Assembly: GCA_963422675.2 (NCBI GenBank)
Contig: CAXVYS010000024.1
Span: forward strand, 1,054,001 to 1,118,000
Length of the DNA: 64,000 nt
Direction: 5' to 3'
Origin: UBA4416 sp963422675
GTDB taxonomy: Bacteria > Bacteroidota > Bacteroidia > B-17B0 > Aurantibacillaceae
The position numbers were made by a program, and so were the translations under genes. The notes under the pieces were generated by a model. It saw nothing but the letters and a program-made list of their open reading frames with translations, ran no database searches and was not told the origin of the DNA. Shown piece by piece: positions 45,301-50,791 of this stretch; positions within the stretch are counted from its first letter, which is position 1; the number at the start of each line of letters is the position of its first letter.

Positions 45301-45809
45301 ACACTCAAAATATGCCCCATGCTGTAAACTTTAAAGAACCCGGATCTAATGCAGGAATGGAATTTCCGGGAGCTCAATTTGGTGCTAGTTATGGTCCTGT
45401 TTCTTTAAACTCAGAAGGAGAGTTAGGTTTAACTAAAACTTTTGGCCCTATAGGCGTTGGCACAGGGGGGGTTGATTATAATGGTTATACGGCTGGTAGC
45501 AGCAAAGAAGTAAAAGCTCCAACATCTTACTACGTGGCTAGTGGTTCTTCACTAATCAAAAGAGTGGATGTAGTTGATGTGATTACTACAACTAATGCAG
45601 GAGTTGCTTCATCCACAAATTATCAAAGATTTAAGAACGAGAATTTTGCGAATGGAACTTCTACTAATTATAAGAAGGTAAAAGATTCTACTCAGATGAA
45701 TGGAAACTACAATTTTTCCAATGGGGTATTTGGTGGATCAATTTCCGTACCTATTATATATAAAAATAACATGCCAGTAAATAAATCTTCCTTTTTAATA
45801 AAAAATTAA
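36309..45809 (+). CDS. Giant RHS-repeat protein with variable C-terminal tip
   Basis: The product has 3,166 residues. A signal peptide (AVLLALTIHVSSVAQ) is followed by beta domains and a Cys-rich section (about 630-1090: ANFCATCDYK, GQCCSCESAF). YD/RHS repeats run from about residue 1465 to 2020 (YYYDRAGNLVKTVSPAG, FSYDANGNIL, FLYDASGNRVLKR). The Rhs-associated core lies near 2815-2898: YYAFGSPMPG, GFNKQLKDDD, EYDTRLGRRWNIDP, ending SDHHGD instead of the usual DPxG. The last 268 residues are a separate, Ser/Gly/Asn-rich tip of unknown fold. RHS proteins encapsulate and release C-terminal toxins. No known toxin motif is visible. A TPR lipoprotein gene follows by 13 bases. Confidence 0.86.
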   Translation: MMTLDNLKKQLMKWKSAKLAVLLALTIHVSSVAQITTFYKVPKVSYYYTNLTTPVTQILYLKTNSPTGNLSTCTSPTPNLRKATMNVLLNWNNDYIPTATETHSVTFNITAYNAFTGTSVIVASYNPQLVISKDKPQAYVSIDFTGLHPSIARFDVNPVYSCSTTPVNNKIAADVYYTEEFDYDVTVMGQIPVNPITVTGDNLVKFSWRDVNCIPAPNYQFQLLRLYNTRYVTALDERNITTAIDWSKALTVETGSSLQELSLTIAEGEGYYAWRVRPIGNTYEGGIANSRNWGQWSNSLTQNTTPSISTGTSPYLFYFSYNMYDFYNPATNGPGYTATPTHDGTRNWIFSRAFMEGDALSLGQVNMGESISYANKLQMKKQSQGRIMSENKTILSQTIYDYSGRAALNMMATPINRKTLGYVPAYIKNNSGLPYSAVDFDYSLNFVPSGYALNYRTPSPVDSVLSVNGLNSPSNYYSSINPIEDNVPTAAGYPYSRTLFSKDGTNTPLETSMPGKDHQINNTTVKHTTRAMHSGVADIELIRVFGDEAPDENSAYKTISIDANNTASVNYISKEGKTIATCLSSPSTSALLPINSASVAGFPVVSNINSNNSSYGPYAYRSFKTLALTEQTNVTLNYSLTTNTYSVCANFCATCDYKITLKVSDNSGETAPLTFTSIVQPTLPFSSNCSAVSVSTNTTILLPAGAYTIERIIETNTSPGSSYSSYINTFIQAVQSAEYTSLTSGTGTILGGGSINMASLFQSIKNNDLTNVYALLGVTSTDTYKLIKIGCDTLRVPIWPCTSHSCTDYDFEGYLYSQYGYTGATPVATKEALLQNMFNNLGYTYSYGDFNTVIQNMQCTSDCSKMSKMWDCWIGVVGLYKSQNNPNNIQPAVVATLPGGGSATLAGTNYLERFLSCVGYTITQISASAGTGVCNGGTEGYKTHPFKYIKYAGQCCSCESAFYQQTGTAVASIPTCPIAAATFTNYFNTVVATGTLTAANMSDSRKNYYLCFNNNYYSSPGNCNLVSASATGTFAASSATLGTSQCNEYCEGLYTEFVSKVNNLYHSNNMQIQGDVWTLQNIAPTGSVAVYVPGTTPYTADPGRDIPLSTIYCQANNLVNTCKSKCTLTPQLNGVGTTTALGSPAEIAAIQQIYTGQFVISLPVNGSCGSLASVSSGSFSLLSSLTRALNQKLNLVRATSPIGGMWWDYKTFVSQAFSPTISALFGNTYVFVHPDIPSFFDTNASYVVYNFNKNQSPTSIILPKYIASINAVGATPNFTYTSVTTAPTSAIVSPSVYPTYLFTSGTSTFVPYTNAYTGFNFMPVTEALLDAQNCALTNPVTTPVFNIDGTTVLTSYNHAATTFTNTYGYWQYNVSIDVPSGSNTCPALCYTIQPFSTQAPPGELINDLSPLSCEAKTLKQLSDALNAQVSTLLTGYYTRLTNQYKQKCYTSLVDVFTASYVLKYHHYTLYYYDRAGNLVKTVSPAGVTTTAANRLTHPVHTFITEYAYNSLTQLVRQYTPDGGETNFWYDAKGKLRFSQNAKQLSSNLFSYTKYDALTRIIEVGEFISTIPIITANINTVTYPTVGNETQKTKTVYSTPAAGISYFGGKLQRYLQNRVSYSLTDKDGNLATTGDQVATYYSYDPHGNVEWLIQDIPELGRNYIAYEYDLISGSVVKVRYNEAFSDQFFHRYSYDIDKRLKSAETSTDGIYWEKDATYNYYLHGPLKRTQIGQDAVQGLDYAYTIHGWLKAMNGIGSSVDPGGDGGFTDMNMYVAKDAYSMILSYYKNDYFNKSSALSSSSPLNINNTYELFNGNISGWTQSFDPKILPATGFQFNTAQTARLFRYDELNRLITADSYTNGVSPVWNAVGDYSEKFSYDANGNILTLERNGNSTSGLPMDKLDYSYYSQTATAYVPNKMAPPPIANPTNRLAQVTDVYNTAGYSDDIETQAANNFSYDAIGNLTASVADGLSLIKWNVYGKLDQIQKTNGTVIDFLYDASGNRVLKRVSTAPVATLANQTTTYYVKDASGNSMGVYERTNTGTSPNFTANFTLKEEPIYGSERIGLRNKAIVRPVNFTAGTPPAPQNLPTLVHTGSYRNIMLPLSNNISKQVYMRNINSSSESATAVLGTSEHVETVPSEATAVTYNMGRAQAILHDQFGNPVLSMYAYSSSAGVNTTVVYLRDTIKIPVPPDLNCNPNTQAMLMQKTGSTDEYYLFTIGNDNKPYYHTIDVTAAAVTNYNTVLDDTNADYGQTMALFEDLTGQGSSTLYLRRFNSSTNTAILSPYSITTAGISLVSHTTLGSAINSSVAGEMVISPSGTLLAIANNSTSVASEIKIYTLGVDHQPLTSLGSRTFGGIGKSVEFTNNDISLYYTSASSTGVATVSLLRVPVASFVADKAVTIHTQTSTAISGSVRRGANGNMYYLTNTTTDTRNATLNMFTNPDATVANGRVILPGVIINGSLHPHPHQWWYINLSAFAPATVYNRQLDNKTYEIKDHLGNIHATIKDYKVRFGTVATTDVIYEENFNDGGTGGFVVNPSPGGTIIQNTIYNPNVMQVYTSAANGLISKAIPLGSSAGGQYILSFDYQAGSATFATYNVPMGLTSNMGDMYGAMAFNGRNDEVISVPPGVSTITLYFSNPNSTPGQSFYIDNILLKKLDPPSTVSSGVVINENFSTPSNWIGNNVTVSYASSTLKLASTPTSNTGWNVATKTVNLLADQMYKVSFSIPASSIGSNVMSFAYDNDEASPWLDYSAQFTTPTAATGSYTFYIIPKTNNGTFFFQVGGSNYTFNVDIDDFKVENVIGGVKPLYQAVLNTATDYYAFGSPMPGRSFNSGNYKYGFNKQLKDDDILNIPGSLNSAEYWEYDTRLGRRWNIDPVTDVSNGSYTCFSDNPILLSDHHGDTPGEPVSGKTNATSIPKGQIGSSSSSSDEPSSLLKPSRSITPQDRTVVAGGIKPININKGISSAPINNIVSGPVYDNDAPEVWVGGSPDLLSAGRSNTQNMPHAVNFKEPGSNAGMEFPGAQFGASYGPVSLNSEGELGLTKTFGPIGVGTGGVDYNGYTAGSSKEVKAPTSYYVASGSSLIKRVDVVDVITTTNAGVASSTNYQRFKNENFANGTSTNYKKVKDSTQMNGNYNFSNGVFGGSISVPIIYKNNMPVNKSSFLIKN

Positions 45810-45822
45810 TAGAGATATAAAA

Positions 45823-46734
45823 ATGAGATTACTTATTATTAATATATTTTTTGGATTATTTATGTTAATTTCCTTCAATAGTTGTGTTGAAGGAAATCAA
45901 CCAGAAAGACAAGATGTGAGTTCTAAAATTGATAGTTTATCAAAGTTAGCAGCACAAAGGAAGTTTGACAGTATAGGTATGATTGCTGATTTTATTACAA
46001 ACTCAGGAGGGCGATTAACTACCAAAGAAACACTCGAAATCTACTATGCTGATACTAATATAACGGGTAATTTAGTTAATCTTGGAGGTACATTAATCGA
46101 TGATGGAAGGATAAAAGAAGGACTACGCTGTTTAAACAAAGCCTTGATAAAAGATAAAGGGTTTTCGCCTGAAATATTTTATTTTAAAGGTATAGCATGG
46201 CATACACTAGCTAATAGAGATAGCATGTATTATTATTTTAGTAAAGCTATTTCTTTAGATAGCGAAAATGTAAGATACTATTATAATAGATCATTAGCTT
46301 ATGCTGAAGATTCCCTTTTCGAACAAGCCATTAATGATATCACAGAATCAATTAAAATTCAACCTAATAACCGAAGCCTTTACGTTGTCAGAGGTGGATT
46401 TAAAATAGCAATAGGGGACTTCAAAGGTGCTGTACCTGATATGGAAGAAATTCCTGTTTCAATGAAAAAAAACCATATAGTTTTCCGAGATAGAGGACTC
46501 ATTTACCTCAAATTAAATGATTTCAAAAGATGTATCAAAGAATGTAACATTAGTATTGGAATAAATCCAACTTATGGTAATGTTTACGGTGTAAGAGCTG
46601 CTGCTAAATCACAGTTGGGTGATTATGATGGAGCTTATGAAGATTTGAGGAGAGCAGTAGAATTAGGCGACAAAGAGTCCATTCCTTATTTAAAGCAGTA
46701 CGAAGAGTTTTATAGAACACATAAAAAAACTTAG
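45823..46734 (+). CDS. TPR-repeat lipoprotein, candidate immunity protein
   Basis: The 303-residue protein has lipobox SFNSC (Cys21). About five tetratricopeptide repeats follow (KEGLRCLNKALIKDKGF; DSMYYYFSKAISLDSENVRYYYNRSLAY; QAINDITESIKIQPNN; GAYEDLRRAVELGD). TPRs bind other proteins. It lies 13 bases after the RHS gene, the place where polymorphic-toxin immunity genes sit, and its AT-rich base composition matches the RHS tip. Immunity is therefore an inference; it could equally be an anchoring factor. Confidence 0.75.
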   Translation: MRLLIINIFFGLFMLISFNSCVEGNQPERQDVSSKIDSLSKLAAQRKFDSIGMIADFITNSGGRLTTKETLEIYYADTNITGNLVNLGGTLIDDGRIKEGLRCLNKALIKDKGFSPEIFYFKGIAWHTLANRDSMYYYFSKAISLDSENVRYYYNRSLAYAEDSLFEQAINDITESIKIQPNNRSLYVVRGGFKIAIGDFKGAVPDMEEIPVSMKKNHIVFRDRGLIYLKLNDFKRCIKECNISIGINPTYGNVYGVRAAAKSQLGDYDGAYEDLRRAVELGDKESIPYLKQYEEFYRTHKKT

Positions 46735-46873
46735 GTGGTAATGTCTAGATAATTGATTTATTTGAAACAGAATTAATATTTAAACTAAAATTGATTATCA
46801 AGTAAAAAAGAATTGCTTTATTTGCTGTTGTGACAAAAAAAGTACTAAAGAATAATTTAATAAGACCCAAAAA

Positions 46874-48208
46874 ATGAAAAAACAGTTACTATGTATCGCT
46901 TTTGTAACAAGCCAGTTATTTGTAAACGGACAAATAACTTCAACAGGAAGTTTAATAACAGCCCGAATTGGCCACGAATCACAGGTATTGCCAAGTGGCA
47001 ATGTTATTGTGATGGGAGGAGACAATTATACCTTATCTAATTTTGCAACCTATAAAACGTGTGAAATATATAACACTACTTCAGGCACATGGAGTGCAAG
47101 TATAAGTATGAAAGATACACGGAGTTATTTCTCGTCAGTGACACTAAATAATGGGAAAATATTGGTTATGGGCGGTGCAGTAGGCGATTATTATTCGGGA
47201 ACACCTTATATCAGGAAAAGTTGTGAGTTGTATGATCCCGCTACAAATACCTGGGCATATACAGATAGTATGCAGACAGGGCACATCGGTCATTTTGCAG
47301 TAAAACTTAATAATGGAAAAGTTTTAATTGGAGGCGGAAATTTAGGTTCAACAGCCTGTCAACTGTATGATCCAGCTACAGGATTATGGTCTGCTACAGG
47401 TAGTTTGGCGATTACTCGTGAACATCAGGATATTGTACTGTTAGCTAATGGCAATGCCCTTATAAGTGGCGGGTATGTTAATACTGCCGAAGTGTACAAT
47501 GCAAATACAGGTACATGGTCTTCAGGAGGAACGATGAGTACAATTCATAATTTTCATTCTTCAATTTTGTTGAATAATCAGAAAGTACTAATTGCAGGCG
47601 GTGGAAGTCCTACATGTGAATTGTATGATCCGAACACAAATACATTTACTACAACTGGGACTATGTCGCATGAAAGAAACCGTTGTCCGGAAGTATTATT
47701 ATCAAATGGAAATGCACTATCCTTTGGGTTAGCTGATTTTTTCTCACCAACAAGTACCAAATGTATTGAAACATACAATCCAGCCCTTGGTGTATGGTCT
47801 ACTGCAACATATACCACCGGATCATATTTCGGTGTTAATGGATATACAATACATAAATTATCTAATGGAACTATCCTTATTATTGGAGGTACTTTTACTT
47901 CCGGTAATGGGGCATCTAAAGGCTGTTTTTTAGTAAGTGGCTCAAGTTCTACAGGTATTAATGCGTTACAGTCTTCTTCTTTATTGACATTTTTTCCTAA
48001 CCCGGCAAAAGACTATATAACAATTGATGTGGCATTAATAGAAAAAGAGTCGGAGTGTGTCATCTACGCAGCTGATGGGTCTGAAAAAATACATACTATA
48101 TTACAGAATGATAAATTGATAGATATTAAACAACTTTCATCTGGTATTTATTTTATATGTTTAAAAAATGGTAGTGATATGATGTCTGCAAAATTTATAA
48201 AAGAATAG
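46874..48208 (+). CDS. T9SS-exported kelch-like beta-propeller protein
   Basis: The 444-residue protein has a signal peptide (to about VNGQ, residue 20). Kelch repeats fill residues 25-365 (LPSGNVIVMGGDN, CELYDPATNTW, LNNGKVLIGGGN, AEVYNANTGTWSSGG, LSNGTILIIGGTF), forming a beta-propeller. A type A sorting domain ends it (LLTFFPNPAKDYITIDV...LSSGIYFICLKNG...KFIKE). It goes out through type IX secretion and probably binds sugar or protein. It is 139 bases after the RHS operon and may be a separate unit. Its terminator is at 48300-48328. Confidence 0.87.
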   Translation: MKKQLLCIAFVTSQLFVNGQITSTGSLITARIGHESQVLPSGNVIVMGGDNYTLSNFATYKTCEIYNTTSGTWSASISMKDTRSYFSSVTLNNGKILVMGGAVGDYYSGTPYIRKSCELYDPATNTWAYTDSMQTGHIGHFAVKLNNGKVLIGGGNLGSTACQLYDPATGLWSATGSLAITREHQDIVLLANGNALISGGYVNTAEVYNANTGTWSSGGTMSTIHNFHSSILLNNQKVLIAGGGSPTCELYDPNTNTFTTTGTMSHERNRCPEVLLSNGNALSFGLADFFSPTSTKCIETYNPALGVWSTATYTTGSYFGVNGYTIHKLSNGTILIIGGTFTSGNGASKGCFLVSGSSSTGINALQSSSLLTFFPNPAKDYITIDVALIEKESECVIYAADGSEKIHTILQNDKLIDIKQLSSGIYFICLKNGSDMMSAKFIKE

Positions 48209-48289
48209 AATATGAGAGAATGTTCAGAATAGCACTTTTGAAGGAATTAAATTCAAATAGTGGTGTTAATCAGTAAAATAAACAATAAA

Positions 48290-48567
48290 TTAGTTAACAA
48301 AAGCGAGGGTATTTACCTTCGCTTTTTTATTTAAGATTAAACACAGATTTAATAAGAGTTGTAGAATTCCATATTTATCTGATATAAAACTGAAATGCCC
48401 TTTTAAAACATAATTAACAAAAGTATCAGAAAATTCACCTTGATAATCATACTTTAAATAAGCTCTGAATTTACTGTTTAAATGAGCTCTGGTGATGTCT
48501 TCAAAGCCTTTAACATTTGTAGAATTATCAAGGAAGCTAATAAAAACAGATAGTAGATAGTCATGCT
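48290..48567 (-). pseudogene. Truncated gene remnant
   Basis: Minus-strand sequence between stops reads HDYLLSVFISFLDNST, then VKGFEDITRAHLNSKF and GEFSDTFVNYVLKGHFSFIS, about 91 codons of plausible protein without an in-frame ATG. The upstream part is lost at a stop codon near 48568. The product is unrecognised. The rest of the 48209-48706 gap holds the terminator and a palindrome. Confidence 0.4.
48300..48328 (+). terminator. Terminator of the kelch-like gene
   Basis: A 12-base stem with one mismatch (AAAGCGAGGGTA, 48300-48311, pairing with TACCTTCGCTTT at 48314-48325) is followed by T residues on the plus strand, 92 bases after the stop at 48208. Confidence 0.75.
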
Positions 48568-48613
48568 AAACTTGATGCTAGCACTATATATGCAAACAGT
48601 TCAATATAAAGAA

Positions 48614-48629
48614 TACGTAAAACCACGTG
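48614..48629. promoter_or_regulatory. CACGTA-N4-TACGTG palindrome, copy 3
   Basis: TACGTA (48614-48619) and CACGTG (48624-48629) with four bases between, one base from the perfect form at 14018. The tail TTTTTTAGCTTATACTTCG resembles that after copy 1. It lies upstream of the gene remnant at 48290-48567. Confidence 0.45.
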
Positions 48630-48706
48630 TTTTTTAGCTTATACTTCGATCTGCTTTTCAGTCTTTGTAGATAAATATTCTACTAATGACTGTATTCATC
48701 CATTTA

Positions 48707-48964
48707 TTAGTTTAAACGTTCAAGTGTATAAACCAGACCTTTTGTGGTTAATTTCGTGAAAATGGAATTATCCTCTATTAATCCATCAAGTTCTAATTCA
48801 AAGATAACAATTGGCATTATTAATAGCTCAGCTTTTATAATATTGAAATCATGTTTCATTTCCTGTGTAGGAATGTAAGAATGATTTTTCATACCATATA
48901 AAATAGTTAATATTTTATTCTTTAAATCCTCTTTAGCTTTCACATTATCGTGGATTGTTTTCAT
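48707..48964 (-). CDS. Small hypothetical protein, possible winged-helix
   Basis: The 85-residue protein has a charged N-terminus (NVKAKEDLKNKILTILYGM) and a C-terminal segment (FELELDGLIEDNSIFTKLTTKGLVYTLERLN) that resembles recognition helix plus wing of small regulators. I do not recognise it. A CACGTA-N4-TCCGTG palindrome lies 66 bases upstream of its start, making it a candidate member of the same regulated set, possibly even its regulator. Confidence 0.5.
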   Translation of the reverse strand: MKTIHDNVKAKEDLKNKILTILYGMKNHSYIPTQEMKHDFNIIKAELLIMPIVIFELELDGLIEDNSIFTKLTTKGLVYTLERLN

Positions 48965-49029
48965 TATGATAGAATTTATAATTCTAAGTTATACATTATT
49001 CTATGGAGAAAGCCTCAACTTAATAGAAT

Positions 49030-49045
49030 CACGTATTAATCCGTG
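49030..49045. promoter_or_regulatory. CACGTA-N4-TACGTG-like palindrome, copy 4
   Basis: CACGTA (49030-49035) and TCCGTG (49040-49045), one mismatch from the consensus. It lies upstream of the small gene at 48707-48964. Confidence 0.45.
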
Positions 49046-49146
49046 TTCGGATGCGTATAAATACGTAGGATAAATTGTCAATTATGATTACATATATGTA
49101 AATTAACAATGTCTAACGGTTTAACCGATTTTTTTATGCCCTATCC

Positions 49147-49331
49147 CGTGCAAGTTAAGTGCAAGGTGTGAATGAAACAGGCTAAAGTTCTTTATAGTCG
49201 CTATATGTAGAGTCCCCCAACTAATTAGTTGGTGACTGTTGGTAATGTTTTAAAGAAATGGTACGTTCTTTTAACTAAAAGTCACGAAAAGTAGGCTATA
49301 AGTTAGGTGAAAAGTGTACCTAACTTGCACG
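49147..49331. repeat. 185-bp unit with 17-bp inverted ends
   Basis: CGTGCAAGTTAAGTGCA (49147-49163) is repeated inverted at 49315-49331 with two differences. Between them is a CCAACTAATTAGTTGG palindrome (about 49219-49234). It sits 150 bases before the MerR-like gene and is a candidate attachment, operator or structured-RNA site of the mobile element. No gene is seen in 48965-49483. Confidence 0.5.
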
Positions 49332-49483
49332 ACCCCATATAGTATAAGGATTTTAGAACCATTTTTTACACAATTTCCTTATACAGTAAGCCTATTTGAA
49401 GCTTTGCAACCTTATTTTTAACGTTTCGTATAACAATTCAATTACACTATTGTAATTTAATAAATTACTTGTATATTTATAGT

Positions 49484-50404
49484 ATGAAAAAAGATAAAAC
49501 CATACAATTAGCCCCTTTGGAAAATATCACCATTAACCTAAATGATTTTTTTGGTCAATCGACATTAGATAAAGCAGGTGAACTATACGAACAATTAGAA
49601 CGCCCTATACTGAATGGTAAACAAACAGGAATAGAACCCCGAAATTTAAACCATTGGGTGAAAGTATTAAATGAGAACCCCGCTAAAGTGTGGGGTAAAA
49701 AATTCACGTTCGTGGATTTTGTATGGATTAAGATCGTGGAACAGTTAAGGGGGTTGAATGTCGGCTTTGAATTAATCAAAAACTTTAAAAGCTATTTGTT
49801 TGAACCGATCAAAGTAAAAGGACTGCTAACGTCCATGCAACAAGCTAAAAACTATATCGTAGAAAATTTACCAAAAGACCAACAACAAAAGTTGTTAGAG
49901 TTATTATATACCCCCGAAACCAAAACGGAAGTGAATTTTACCATGCTACATATTGTAATAATAGATAGCATCCTTAACAAACTGCCTTTATCCGTTGCTA
50001 TATTTTTGGATGGCTCTTATCAAATACTGGATAAAAGTAAAGAACACCTGTATAGTGAAGACGAACAACACAAATTGCTGTTTGACACCTATATAACCGT
50101 TTCTATTTCCTCCATCTTAAAAAGCTTTTTACGTTCCGAGTTATCGGGCTTCGTCGTTCCAAAGTTAGGACTGTTGTCTTATGCCGAAAACAAATTGTTT
50201 GAAGTCGTACACAGTGGGGACTATGAAAGTATCTTGATTCATTTTAAAGACAAAAAAATGAAGTCGTTGGAATTAAAGAAAAATGAAGATATAAAACAAC
50301 GCATTGTTGACATTTTAGATAAGGGAGCCTATGGAGAAATAGTCGTTAAGAAACACAAAGGCGTTGTAACCAAAATAGAGAACACCATTAAAATTATTTT
50401 ATAA
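49484..50404 (+). CDS. MerR-like DNA-binding protein of the mobile element
   Basis: The 306-residue protein has near its N-terminus a segment typical of MerR-type HTH proteins that accompany Bacteroidota serine recombinases: GIEPRNLNHWVKV, FTFVDFVWIKIVEQLRGLNVGFELIKNFK (about residues 53-105). The remainder is helical with a Lys-rich end (KSLELKKNEDIKQRIVDIL; KKHKGVVTKIENTIKIIL). I start it at ATG 49484 (MKKDKTIQ); five earlier codons are open. It precedes the recombinase genes on the same strand and probably regulates or assists integration. Confidence 0.68.
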   Translation: MKKDKTIQLAPLENITINLNDFFGQSTLDKAGELYEQLERPILNGKQTGIEPRNLNHWVKVLNENPAKVWGKKFTFVDFVWIKIVEQLRGLNVGFELIKNFKSYLFEPIKVKGLLTSMQQAKNYIVENLPKDQQQKLLELLYTPETKTEVNFTMLHIVIIDSILNKLPLSVAIFLDGSYQILDKSKEHLYSEDEQHKLLFDTYITVSISSILKSFLRSELSGFVVPKLGLLSYAENKLFEVVHSGDYESILIHFKDKKMKSLELKKNEDIKQRIVDILDKGAYGEIVVKKHKGVVTKIENTIKIIL

Positions 50405-50428
50405 AGTAAAAGTAGATACAGGATCATT

Positions 50429-50504
50429 GTTTGGCTACGTTCCCTGTACCGTTCTTTATGTATTGCACAAAGGTGTAAAATCGGATGTCGTTTGGCTACG
50501 TTCC
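50429..50504. repeat. 15-bp direct repeat before the recombinase genes
   Basis: GTTTGGCTACGTTCC occurs at 50429-50443 and 50490-50504 (period 61). It lies between the MerR-like gene and the small gene. It may be a binding site for the MerR-like protein or the recombinase. Confidence 0.5.
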
Positions 50505-50533
50505 GTTTTAACGCCCCCTACATGGGGATCTAT

Positions 50534-50791
50534 ATGAACTCCCTAACTACCTTGCCAAAAGGACAGCAGGAACTACGAAATGTAGCCATGAAAACATTAA
50601 ACAATAGTGATAAGATTTCACTTACAGAATGCAAAAGGATTTTAAATATAAACGGAAATAATTATTCCGACGAAGAAATTTTAAGAATAAGAAATTGGTT
50701 ATACCATTATTCTGAAATGACCCTTTTATTTTTAGAGAAAAAAACAGACGAAGAAATAGTAGAACTTAAAAAGCTAATCAGAAAAGTATGA
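50534..50791 (+). CDS. Small protein next to the recombinase
   Basis: The 85-residue helical protein (MNSLTTLPKGQQELRNV; ISLTECKRILNINGNNYSDEEILRI; ending EEIVELKKLIRKV) overlaps the recombinase ATG by four bases (ATGA), so translation is coupled. The frame is open to 50492, but those codons cross the direct repeat. It could be a recombination-directionality factor or recombinase helper. No family is recognised. Confidence 0.6.
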   Translation: MNSLTTLPKGQQELRNVAMKTLNNSDKISLTECKRILNINGNNYSDEEILRIRNWLYHYSEMTLLFLEKKTDEEIVELKKLIRKV

